From CAJINA01 sp964636125 (lineage in GTDB: Bacteria > Desulfobacterota > Desulfobacteria > Desulfobacterales > CAJINA01), in NCBI GenBank assembly GCA_964636125.1, contig CAZWPX010000003.1, positions 62,001 to 126,000 on the forward strand: 64,000 nt of DNA, written 5' to 3'. Made by a program: the position numbers and the translations under genes. Below are positions 35,937-43,391 of the stretch, piece after piece. The notes under the pieces are model-generated. The model searched no databases. It was not told the DNA's origin and worked only from the letters and a program-made list of their open reading frames with translations. Each line of letters begins with the position of its first letter. Within the stretch, counting starts at the first letter, position 1.

Positions 35937-37004
35937 ATGACTCAAAATGTACTGATCGTAGACGATGATCACATCTGGCTGCGACTGATCAAAAATAAAT
36001 TTGAGAACTACAGCGGTACGTTCACAACCCTCACCGCTCTTGACGGCGAACAGGCCGTCGATAACTTGAAACATAACATGGTGTCTCTCGTGGTGACGGA
36101 CATGCAGATGCCCAAGATGGATGGCCTGGCCCTATTGGCCCACCTGTCTGAAAACTACCCGGATATACCGGTAATTATAATGACCGCCTACAGCACGCCC
36201 ACTTCTAAAAAAGCTGTGCTTGGCCAGGGCGCTGCCGCCTATATCGAAAAACCATTCGTGGTTGAAGACCTGGCCACAAAGATTATCAAAACTTTACAGA
36301 AAGAAACCGAAGGCGGGACCCTCCAGACAGTTCCCCTGGATATGTTTATCCAGCTTATCGAAATGGAGCAAAAAACCTGTACCATTCGAGTTGTCAACAA
36401 GGCCACCGGGAAAAAAGGCATCCTGTTTTTCCTCAAGGGTGATTTGATGGATGCCAGGATCAATAATCGCCAGGGCAACAAGGCGGCCTATGAAATTTTC
36501 GCCTGGGACAGTGTGACGCTATCCATTCAGGATGAATGCGCCATTCAGGAAAAAAAGATAAAGGGCGAACTCCAGGCCATTCTTTTTGAAGCAATGCGCA
36601 TGAAAGACGAGGCCGCTGGCGAACCGGAGGATTTTGACGAGAAAACGCCTGAACCCGCCAAAGAGCCGCCCAGGCCAGCGCCGGTTAAAAAGGCACCTAA
36701 AAAAGCAGCGCCGCCACCCAAGCCGGTACGCCTCTCCTATCCGGAAATACTGAGAAAAAAATATCATTCCGCAGCAGGTACGACAGCCGGACTGGAGGAC
36801 ATTTATACGGACGAATCCTGGTATGAATTGTTGGAACACGCCAAGCTGATAGCGCCTTTTTTTGCCTCTGGGCCTTTGAGGTTGTGTTTCATAAACAGAG
36901 GCGCTAGATTAAACCTGATCGTGATTCCCCGGGAGGAACCCACTGTTCTGGCGGTGACTGCGGACTGCCCCCGTGACCAGGTTTTGGAGGTGTTGAGAAA
37001 GTAA
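35937..37004 (+). CDS. Response regulator with REC and PATAN (DUF4388) domains, copy 1
   Basis: 355 residues. Residues 1-125 form a receiver domain with acidic residues in VDDDH, phospho-acceptor Asp55 in VVTDMQMP, and the MTAYS Thr and EKPF Lys. Residues 125-225 form a PATAN/DUF4388 domain (MFIQLIEMEQKTCTIRVV...GILFFLKGDLMDARI). A Pro/Lys-rich linker follows, then a C-terminal domain of about 70 residues resembling half of a roadblock fold. REC-PATAN proteins bind pilus extension ATPases in cyanobacterial phototaxis. The TAATG overlap couples this gene to the small roadblock-like gene. Confidence 0.83.
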   Translation: MTQNVLIVDDDHIWLRLIKNKFENYSGTFTTLTALDGEQAVDNLKHNMVSLVVTDMQMPKMDGLALLAHLSENYPDIPVIIMTAYSTPTSKKAVLGQGAAAYIEKPFVVEDLATKIIKTLQKETEGGTLQTVPLDMFIQLIEMEQKTCTIRVVNKATGKKGILFFLKGDLMDARINNRQGNKAAYEIFAWDSVTLSIQDECAIQEKKIKGELQAILFEAMRMKDEAAGEPEDFDEKTPEPAKEPPRPAPVKKAPKKAAPPPKPVRLSYPEILRKKYHSAAGTTAGLEDIYTDESWYELLEHAKLIAPFFASGPLRLCFINRGARLNLIVIPREEPTVLAVTADCPRDQVLEVLRK

Positions 37005-37354
37005 TGAAAGAACTTTTCAATGACATCATGGGTCTTAAGGGCGTGAACGGCGCACTGTTCATAGATGCGAATCGCCAGATTAAGCTTGAAGCATATAACT
37101 TCTCGCCCGCACCCCGCCTAAAACCGCACGACCTTGCGGCCTTCATAAAAGCACTGGGAGACAATAAGGAAACTGAGCTGCATTTTGAAAACCTGAGGCT
37201 CTATATCAGAAAAATAGAGACTGGACACCTCTTCCTCCTAACCGGATACAACGCCCAGATGGCCCTGGTTCGCCTGAATTGTGATGTCCTGGCACCCATG
37301 ATCAAAGCCCACCTTGTAAAGCCTACCGGGATTGGCCGCTTTTTCAAGAAATAA
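37004..37354 (+). CDS. Small roadblock-like protein, copy 1
   Basis: 116 residues with the strand-helix-strand pattern of a roadblock/LC7 fold: VNGALFIDANRQIKLEAYNF, the central helix PHDLAAFIKALGDN, the strand pair LHFENLRLYIRKIETGHLFLLTGYNA and a C-terminal helix. The start codon shares its A with the preceding stop (TAATG), which gives coupled translation with REC-PATAN copy 1. It is a paralogue of the gene at 38561. A partner-binding role for the response regulator or the GTPase is likely but unproved. Confidence 0.68.
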   Translation: MKELFNDIMGLKGVNGALFIDANRQIKLEAYNFSPAPRLKPHDLAAFIKALGDNKETELHFENLRLYIRKIETGHLFLLTGYNAQMALVRLNCDVLAPMIKAHLVKPTGIGRFFKK

Positions 37355-37467
37355 TACCGGCCCCGGACGAACAAGCCGCTCCCCATTTGACTAATCCCGC
37401 AGGCGCTCCCTATAAATCATGTGGCCCCCCTGCCTGTGCAATTTTTAGAGCAATCGCAATAAAATAT

Positions 37468-37496
37468 TTGAATTATTATACAAATCACTATATAAT
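37468..37496 (+). promoter_or_regulatory. Internal sigma-70 promoter for REC-PATAN copy 2
   Basis: TTGAAT (37468-37473) and a perfect TATAAT (37491-37496) are spaced by 17 bases in an AT-rich stretch, 42 bases before the ATG at 37538. This is the clearest promoter inside the regulatory cluster and gives the second module, and the GspE-like gene beyond it, separate expression. Confidence 0.7.
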
Positions 37497-37537
37497 ACGC
37501 TCAATTAAAAATGCGTATATGGCCAATGAGGATCCAC

Positions 37538-38548
37538 ATGAAAAAGAATGTCCTGGTTGTTGATGACGATCGCATTTTGAGACACCTGATAAAAAAGAAA
37601 TTCCAGGCCCAGGCGGATGTTTTCACCACCCTGCTGGCCCCGGACGGACTGGAAGCGGTTCAGGTATTAAAAGACAATCCTGTCTCCATTGTGGTCACGG
37701 ACCTGCACATGCCCCACATGGACGGGTTTTCCCTGTTGGCCCACATGTCTGAAAAATACCCGGATATACCCGTCATTGTTCTGACGGCCTATAGTACGCC
37801 TCAGTCCAAAAAAAGGGTACTGGCCACTGGCGCGGCGGCCTTTATTGAAAAGCCATTTGTCGTCGAAGATCTTGCCGACAGTATTATTTCCAGTCTTGAA
37901 AAAGAATCCGAGGGCGGCACGCTGCAGACCGTCTCCATAGACATGTTCCTTCAGCTTGTGGAGATGGAACAAAAGACCTGTACCATACGGGTGATCAATA
38001 AAGAGACTGAAAAAAAAGGGGTCCTGTTCTTTAAAGGCGGCATTCTATTGGATGCCCGCATCCGTGATATGCATGGCAAAGAAGCCGCCTATGAAATTTT
38101 TTCCTGGGACAGCCCGTCGCTTTCAATTCAAGACAAATGCGTGTTGAACCAGAGAGTAATCAAGGAAGACCTCCAGGCGGTCCTGTTCGATGCCATGCGC
38201 CTCAAAGATGAAGCCGGCGAGGATGAAGAAGCGTTTATGGAACCCGCAGAGGCCAGCCGCCCCCCTGAAAATGCACCGGCTCCCCCTCAGCCCCGCAAGC
38301 CAGTACCGGTCACACAACCCAAAAAAAGAAGGGGCATTGAAAAAATAATTAAAAACCCAACCTGGAATACACTTATGGCCAGTGCCGGCGAACTTGGCGG
38401 TATTCTCAACGCCGGCAACCTGAAAGCCTGCTATGTGGACTGCGGTCGGGAAAACGGGCTGGTGCTGCTCCCCGGTGATGTGACCATCGTGGTTGAACTT
38501 GAGAAAAACTGTCCCGGAGATGTGATCCGCAGGCTGCTCTACGAATAA
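37538..38548 (+). CDS. Response regulator with REC and PATAN (DUF4388) domains, copy 2
   Basis: A 336-residue paralogue of the gene at 35937, alike in domain order. The start ATG at 37538 (MKKNVLVVDDDR) follows GAGG; upstream in-frame ATGs at 37511 and 37526 are less well placed. Receiver: VDDDR, Asp55 in VVTDLHMP, LTAYS and EKPF. PATAN: MFLQLVEMEQKTCTIRVI...GVLFFKGGILLDARI. A Pro-rich linker and a short C-terminal roadblock-like segment (LKACYVDCGRENGLVLLP) follow. REC and PATAN parts are more alike between copies than the linkers. Coupled to the gene at 38561. Confidence 0.84.
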   Translation: MKKNVLVVDDDRILRHLIKKKFQAQADVFTTLLAPDGLEAVQVLKDNPVSIVVTDLHMPHMDGFSLLAHMSEKYPDIPVIVLTAYSTPQSKKRVLATGAAAFIEKPFVVEDLADSIISSLEKESEGGTLQTVSIDMFLQLVEMEQKTCTIRVINKETEKKGVLFFKGGILLDARIRDMHGKEAAYEIFSWDSPSLSIQDKCVLNQRVIKEDLQAVLFDAMRLKDEAGEDEEAFMEPAEASRPPENAPAPPQPRKPVPVTQPKKRRGIEKIIKNPTWNTLMASAGELGGILNAGNLKACYVDCGRENGLVLLPGDVTIVVELEKNCPGDVIRRLLYE

Positions 38549-38560
38549 GGCGCAACTATT

Positions 38561-38899
38561 ATGATCCATGATCAGATGAAAACTATCTTCAAAGACTTCT
38601 TAACACTTGATGACGTCCAGGGTGTTGTCTTCCTATCCCATCGCGGAAAGCGGATGTACAGCGAATACAGCAACGACAGCAGTCGTGATCTCAAGAATTT
38701 TGACTGGCCAGGCTTTACCGAGGCATTTAAATGTGTCCGCGAGGCTGAACTTGTGTTTGCCAATAACCGCGTTTTTTACCGGAGAGCCGAGTTGGGCCAG
38801 ATCATCATTATCATGGGCTGGTTTGCCACAATTGCCATGATCCGGCTGAAGTGTAATGAAATGCTTCCCGCAATTGCCCCAGATGCATTTGGCTGTTAG
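38561..38899 (+). CDS. Small roadblock-like protein, copy 2
   Basis: 112 residues, paralogous to the protein encoded at 37004. It has the VQGVVFLSHRGKRMYSEY strand pair, the central helix with FDWPGFTEAFKCVREAE, and LVFANNRVFYRRAELGQIIIIMGWFA. Conserved positions include the Met/Leu-rich C-terminal helix MIRLKCNEMLPAI, shared with MALVRLNCDVLAPMI in copy 1. It lies 12 bases after REC-PATAN copy 2 and 23 bases before the GspE-like gene. Confidence 0.66.
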   Translation: MIHDQMKTIFKDFLTLDDVQGVVFLSHRGKRMYSEYSNDSSRDLKNFDWPGFTEAFKCVREAELVFANNRVFYRRAELGQIIIIMGWFATIAMIRLKCNEMLPAIAPDAFGC

Positions 38900-38922
38900 G
38901 GCCTGGCCATAGGAAACAATGT

Positions 38923-41283
38923 ATGGATATTAAAAAAAAGTTAGCGGAAGCCGAAGCCTATAAAAAACATGGTCTCTATTCCGAAGCACTCGTGCTGTTT
39001 GAAGAGTTGGTAGAAAGAAATGACGGCCTGAATGCAACTGTTCAAAACAAGCTTGAAAAGAACATCGAGTCGTTAAGAAAAGAAATTTCCAGCATTGACA
39101 GGGACGACACCACCATCACGTCTGAAGATGCGAACCTTCTAAAGGAAACATGGGATGACGGCGGCGAAAATATCCACGAGATACTCAGCAGTGCCAATGC
39201 CTTCAAGGAACTGGGTCTATACAAAGAGGCGTCCACCGAATATTCCAAACTATTCTCCCATGATGAGTTCTCCCCTGATATCCTGCCGGACATGGCCGAG
39301 TGCATGCTTCAAGCCCACTCACCTTCCCGGGTGATTGACCAGATAGAGAAGATCATCGCGGATAATGAACTTGACAGCAAGGCAACAGCTGAAATTAAAT
39401 TTATTTTTGGACAGCAGATGAAAGCCAAAGGGCATGACGATCTGGCCCTGGAATATTTCGAATCTGTCAAGGAGATCAACCCCGAGTATGAGAGTATCGA
39501 TAATTATATCACTGAAGCACTGGCTTCTGCAACTTACGAATCGAGGTATGACTACCTGCTGCGCTATAAAATTGTAACCACCACCCAGTTGCAGAAAGCG
39601 CTTGCAATCTCCAAGAAATCAAGAAAGAGTGTTGAATTTGTCCTCTCGGATAATTTCAAGATTGACATCAATGAGGTCGGGAAATCGCTGAGCCTCTATT
39701 TCCAGGTACCCTTTCGCGCCTTTGATCCGGAGATGCCGGTCCCGTATGAGTTGACCCGCAACCTCAAAAAAGCTTTCCTGCTCCAGAATGTATGGGTGCC
39801 GCTGTCCTGGGAACTGGGCGGCGTTGACGTCCTTATCGACGACCCCTCGGATCTACTGAAAACCGATCCCATCCCCGGGCTGCTGAACACCAAAAAAGTA
39901 AATTATATTGTCAGCGTCAAAGAAGAAATTGAAAAGGTTATCAACCTTTTCTATGCCGAAAAATCAGACCAACCCGATGAATCGGAAGATGGCACCGATG
40001 ATGAATTTGATATGATGCCGGACATTGATTTTGAGGAAGAGGAGGAGGTGGAAGATGATGAGTATGAAGAGTTAAATGAAGCCTCCGGACAGGTCGTACG
40101 TATGGTGGACCAGGTGCTCATATCCGCCTACCGCAAGGGGACTTCCGACATCCATATTGAACCATCGGCCATTACCAAAAAAACAGGCGTTCGTTTCAGG
40201 ATTGACGGCGTCTGCCAGGAAGTTCTGCAGGTACCCAACTCCAACGCCAAGGCAATTATGTCGCGCCTTAAAATCATGAGCGGCCTGGACATCGCTGAAA
40301 GGCGTCTGCCCCAGGACGGCAAGATTAAATTCAAACGTAAAGGCATCAAACCTTTCGAACTGCGTTTGGCCACTTTACCCACCGCCGGAGGATTTGAAGA
40401 CGCGGTTCTGCGCATCCTGGCAGAATCCGGTGCCATGAAGCTTGCGGACATGGGCATGAACAAGCGCAACCATACAATCACGGAAAAAATCATTATCCAA
40501 CCCTATGGCCTGGTGCTGGTTGTGGGACCAACCGGTTCCGGCAAAACCACCACGCTGCATGCGGCCCTGGGGCATATCAACAAACCGGGCATCAAGATAT
40601 GGACGGCCGAAGATCCGGTCGAAATATCCCAGGCCGGTTTGCGCCAGGTGGAATGTAAACCGAAAATCGGACTGGATTTTGGACGGGTCATGCGTGCCTT
40701 TCTCAGGGCGGACCCGGACGTTATCATGATCGGTGAAATGCGTGACCACGAAACCGCTTCCATCGGCGTGGAGGCCTCCCTTACCGGTCACCTTGTTTTT
40801 TCAACCCTGCATACCAACAGCGCGCCTGAAACTGTCACCCGCCTGCTGGATATGGGGCTTAATCCGCTGAACTTTTCGGATGCTTTTCTGGGCGTTCTGG
40901 CCCAGCGCCTGATTCGCCGGCTATGCAAAGACTGCAAGAAAAAATACCACCCGTCGGAAGAGGAATTCCAGGATATTGTCAAATATTATGGGCAAGAGGC
41001 CTTTCCGGACATGGGGATTGAATATAGTGAAGATTTGGAGCTCTACAAAACCGTCGGCTGCGAGGCGTGTTCCGATACCGGCTACCGGGGCCGGGCCGGC
41101 GTCCATGAAATGATGGAAGGCACCAAATCGATCAAGCGCATGATTAAAAATGAGGCCACCTCCGAGGAGTTGTTTATTCAATCTTCCAAGGAGGGTATGA
41201 CCACCATTAAGCAAGACGGAATCTCTAAAGTTTTTATGGGCTTAACAGACATCAAGGAAATTCAGAGAGTATGTGTAGAGTAA
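38923..41283 (+). CDS. TPR-containing GspE/PilB-type assembly ATPase
   Basis: 786 residues, longer than usual. Residues 1-190 are TPR-like helical repeats (AEAYKKHGLYSEALVLFEEL ... ANAFKELGLYKEASTEYSKL). About 200-350 is a diverged GspE/MshEN N-domain, followed by a very acidic hinge (residues 350-385). The ATPase core shows Walker A GPTGSGKTT at 535-543, an Asp box, Walker B VIMIGEMRD, a His box (TGHLVFSTLHTN) and a zinc-binding tetracysteine (CKDC ... CEAC). It powers pilus extension or secretion. The TPR extension may receive the nearby REC-PATAN, roadblock and MglA proteins. Confidence 0.88.
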   Translation: MDIKKKLAEAEAYKKHGLYSEALVLFEELVERNDGLNATVQNKLEKNIESLRKEISSIDRDDTTITSEDANLLKETWDDGGENIHEILSSANAFKELGLYKEASTEYSKLFSHDEFSPDILPDMAECMLQAHSPSRVIDQIEKIIADNELDSKATAEIKFIFGQQMKAKGHDDLALEYFESVKEINPEYESIDNYITEALASATYESRYDYLLRYKIVTTTQLQKALAISKKSRKSVEFVLSDNFKIDINEVGKSLSLYFQVPFRAFDPEMPVPYELTRNLKKAFLLQNVWVPLSWELGGVDVLIDDPSDLLKTDPIPGLLNTKKVNYIVSVKEEIEKVINLFYAEKSDQPDESEDGTDDEFDMMPDIDFEEEEEVEDDEYEELNEASGQVVRMVDQVLISAYRKGTSDIHIEPSAITKKTGVRFRIDGVCQEVLQVPNSNAKAIMSRLKIMSGLDIAERRLPQDGKIKFKRKGIKPFELRLATLPTAGGFEDAVLRILAESGAMKLADMGMNKRNHTITEKIIIQPYGLVLVVGPTGSGKTTTLHAALGHINKPGIKIWTAEDPVEISQAGLRQVECKPKIGLDFGRVMRAFLRADPDVIMIGEMRDHETASIGVEASLTGHLVFSTLHTNSAPETVTRLLDMGLNPLNFSDAFLGVLAQRLIRRLCKDCKKKYHPSEEEFQDIVKYYGQEAFPDMGIEYSEDLELYKTVGCEACSDTGYRGRAGVHEMMEGTKSIKRMIKNEATSEELFIQSSKEGMTTIKQDGISKVFMGLTDIKEIQRVCVE

Positions 41284-41292
41284 GGTATAAAA

Positions 41293-41799
41293 ATGGACTA
41301 TACCATTCTAATTGTCGATGATCAGGAGCCGATCCAGCATCTGCTCGAAGACGCGTTGAAACCAGAGGGCTACAATACCCTCACCGCAGCCTCGGCGGAA
41401 CAGGCCCTGGAAATACTTGAGAGCCATCCGGTGGATGTCATCATCTCAGACGAGGTGATGCCCGGTATGGCCGGTTCAACCTTCCTGGGGGTGGCTCGCA
41501 AGAAATACCCGGAGACCATTCGCATGATCCTCACCGGTCATGCCCGAATCGATTCCGCCATAAAAGCGATCAACGAGGGCGAAGTATACCGCTTTTTCAC
41601 TAAACCCTGCAACATGGCTGACCTGATCATTTCCATCAAGCAGGGCCTTAAACTGAAGGAGCTCGAGCGGGAAAACAGACAGTTGCTGCGCCTGGTGAAG
41701 CAGAAAATTGCCTCTGAAGAAGCCCTGAAGCAAGAGCACCCGGAACTCTTTGAGATCAAAAGGGATGCCAGCGGCGCAGTCATAATCGATCTGGATTAA
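41293..41799 (+). CDS. Stand-alone receiver (CheY-like) response regulator
   Basis: 168 residues: one receiver domain with VDDQE, phospho-acceptor Asp53 in VIISDEVMPG, LTGHAR (Thr/His switch region) and FFTKPC (Lys). A C-terminal helix of about 45 residues follows (LKELERENRQLLRLVKQKIASEEALK), possibly a coiled coil. The receiver resembles those of the RpfG class, but no HD-GYP domain follows. Ten bases separate it from the GspE-like gene, which makes it a likely partner of that ATPase. The kinase that phosphorylates it is not identified. Confidence 0.85.
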   Translation: MDYTILIVDDQEPIQHLLEDALKPEGYNTLTAASAEQALEILESHPVDVIISDEVMPGMAGSTFLGVARKKYPETIRMILTGHARIDSAIKAINEGEVYRFFTKPCNMADLIISIKQGLKLKELERENRQLLRLVKQKIASEEALKQEHPELFEIKRDASGAVIIDLD

Positions 41800-41854
41800 C
41801 AACTGGTCTTCCCACTTTTCCGCTCCAATCGCCACCCGTACTTTGCAAGGGAAT

Positions 41855-42340
41855 ATGGTTCAAGGCATTCACAGGTCTGAAAGCGGTGCGACGCTGGTTG
41901 AAATGATTACCATTCTGGTGATCATGGGCATTGTGTCGGCCGTGGTCATCAGCCGGGTGATGAATGTGGAGCAGTTGGAAGCAACCCCTCATCTCAACAC
42001 AATTCGCAACCATATATTGTACGCCCAGGTCATGGCCATGAAACGCAATGATACCACCTGGGGGGTTAAATGCGACACAATCGCCTACTGGGTTTTCAAG
42101 ACAGACTCACCGGACGTGATCACGGAACCGGATGACACCAACAACATCATCTACCTTCCCGGGAATGAGGTAAAAAAAATCGCCGTCTCAGACATGGGCG
42201 GGTTCACACTCTACTTCGATCAATTCGGGATCCCGCACACCTATGTCACGAATAAAATTGTCCCCATCACCGCATCTGTATCCATTCAGATCGGGTCACT
42301 GAACCTGACGGTCAGCCCGGAAACAGGCTTTATCGAATGA
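41855..42340 (+). CDS. Minor prepilin 1 (MshC/GspH-like)
   Basis: 161 residues starting MVQGIHRSESGATLVEMI. The site ESG|ATLVE is a type III prepilin signal in which Ala replaces the usual Phe at +1 and Glu is at +5. A hydrophobic alpha1 helix follows (ILVIMGIVSAVVIS). The remainder is beta-rich, as in GspH/MshC minor pilins. The start ATG at 41855 is preceded by AAGGGA; a TTG at 41843 is less likely. It should be cut by the PilD encoded at 30 kb. Confidence 0.78.
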   Translation: MVQGIHRSESGATLVEMITILVIMGIVSAVVISRVMNVEQLEATPHLNTIRNHILYAQVMAMKRNDTTWGVKCDTIAYWVFKTDSPDVITEPDDTNNIIYLPGNEVKKIAVSDMGGFTLYFDQFGIPHTYVTNKIVPITASVSIQIGSLNLTVSPETGFIE

Positions 42341-42780
42341 AACAACACCTGACAAGACCCGTTAACGAAGCCGGATTTACACTCATAGAGATCGTGGTAA
42401 CCATCATGGTTGCCTCGGTACTGGGGACACTGATGTTTCAATTTATGGGCACGGCCATGATCAACGCCTCCCGCCCGGTGGAAGTGGTGCGGGATCTGGC
42501 CGCTATGGATGCGCATCTGGAAGAGACCATTTCAGATTATGTCCGCAGGCTGAACAGCAACCCGGCCACGGCCCTGCAGTTGATGGTCGCCGACACCTCT
42601 TACGGCAGCGATGTCACCATGACCTATATCACATTTGACAGCAGCGGAAATGAAGTGGCGGCCGTATCACCGAATACAACGGACACCCTGAAAGTGACGG
42701 CGCAATCTGCCGGGCACAGTCTCACAACCTTATTAACCAACAGTCGCGCCCAATCCAGTGACGCCCTGATCACCTATTGA
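42337..42780 (+). CDS. Minor prepilin 2
   Basis: 147 residues with the cleavage site NEAG|FTLIEIVVTIMV and the Glu5-bearing hydrophobic N-terminal helix of type IV pilin-like proteins. The soluble part is small and Ser/Thr-rich, with low similarity to known pilins. The ATGA overlap with the preceding gene shows coupled translation. It is followed by a gap of 113 bases without a clear gene before the third prepilin. Probably a minor pilin such as MshO. Confidence 0.76.
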   Translation: MKQHLTRPVNEAGFTLIEIVVTIMVASVLGTLMFQFMGTAMINASRPVEVVRDLAAMDAHLEETISDYVRRLNSNPATALQLMVADTSYGSDVTMTYITFDSSGNEVAAVSPNTTDTLKVTAQSAGHSLTTLLTNSRAQSSDALITY

Positions 42781-42893
42781 AGTACAGCCATTGGCCTCTG
42801 GCCGCACATCTGGCTCGCCGCTGAAAATGGCTCCGAGAACACGACGGGTTGACTTGTTAATTTGCTGGACCAAATAACCATGAAACAGGCTAC

Positions 42894-43388
42894 ATGAAAA
42901 CAGAAGCCGGGTTTACACTCATAGAAATCATTGCGTCCCTGGTCATCGTGGGCATCATCGCCACTTTCTCCAGTCTTTTTCTGACGCTGGGACTGGAAGG
43001 CTATGAATTCACCCGGAACACCGCCGATGCCGCCCTGAAAGCCGAAATGGCCCTGAACCGACTCAGCCTTGAACTCAGGTCGTTAAATAGTATCCTGGCG
43101 GCCCCGGTTACGGATACTTCTCTATCTTATACGAGTTCTGATGCCAGCCTGACCGGCAACCGGGCCATTAAATTCGCTGGTACTATTCTTTATATCACGT
43201 CAGGTGGCACCGATTACAAACTGCTGGACGAGATTACCAGTCCCACCCTGGCGGTTACCCTGGCAGACCTTGACAATGACACACTGGCTGATGACGTTGC
43301 CTATATAGATGTGGGCTTTTCAATACGCAACCTGCCGGCCTTCAATGTCCGGGTTTACCCGCGCGAAATGGTTGCCAAAACCTGGTAA
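42894..43388 (+). CDS. Minor prepilin 3 (MshD/PilW-like)
   Basis: 164 residues beginning MKTEAGFTLIEIIASLVIVG: a short leader, cleavage at AG|FTLIE and a 25-residue hydrophobic helix, followed by a helical region (NTADAALKAEMALNRLSLEL) and a beta-rich C-terminal domain. The helix after alpha1 is typical of minor pilins of the PilW/PilV group. It ends 3 bases before the propeller-bearing PilX-like gene. Confidence 0.77.
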   Translation: MKTEAGFTLIEIIASLVIVGIIATFSSLFLTLGLEGYEFTRNTADAALKAEMALNRLSLELRSLNSILAAPVTDTSLSYTSSDASLTGNRAIKFAGTILYITSGGTDYKLLDEITSPTLAVTLADLDNDTLADDVAYIDVGFSIRNLPAFNVRVYPREMVAKTW

Positions 43389-43391
43389 AAT

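Noticed and set aside
42781..42893. Possible frameshifted extension of minor prepilin 2
   Set aside because: No continuing pilin-like sequence is found in other frames, and the predicted C-terminus looks complete.
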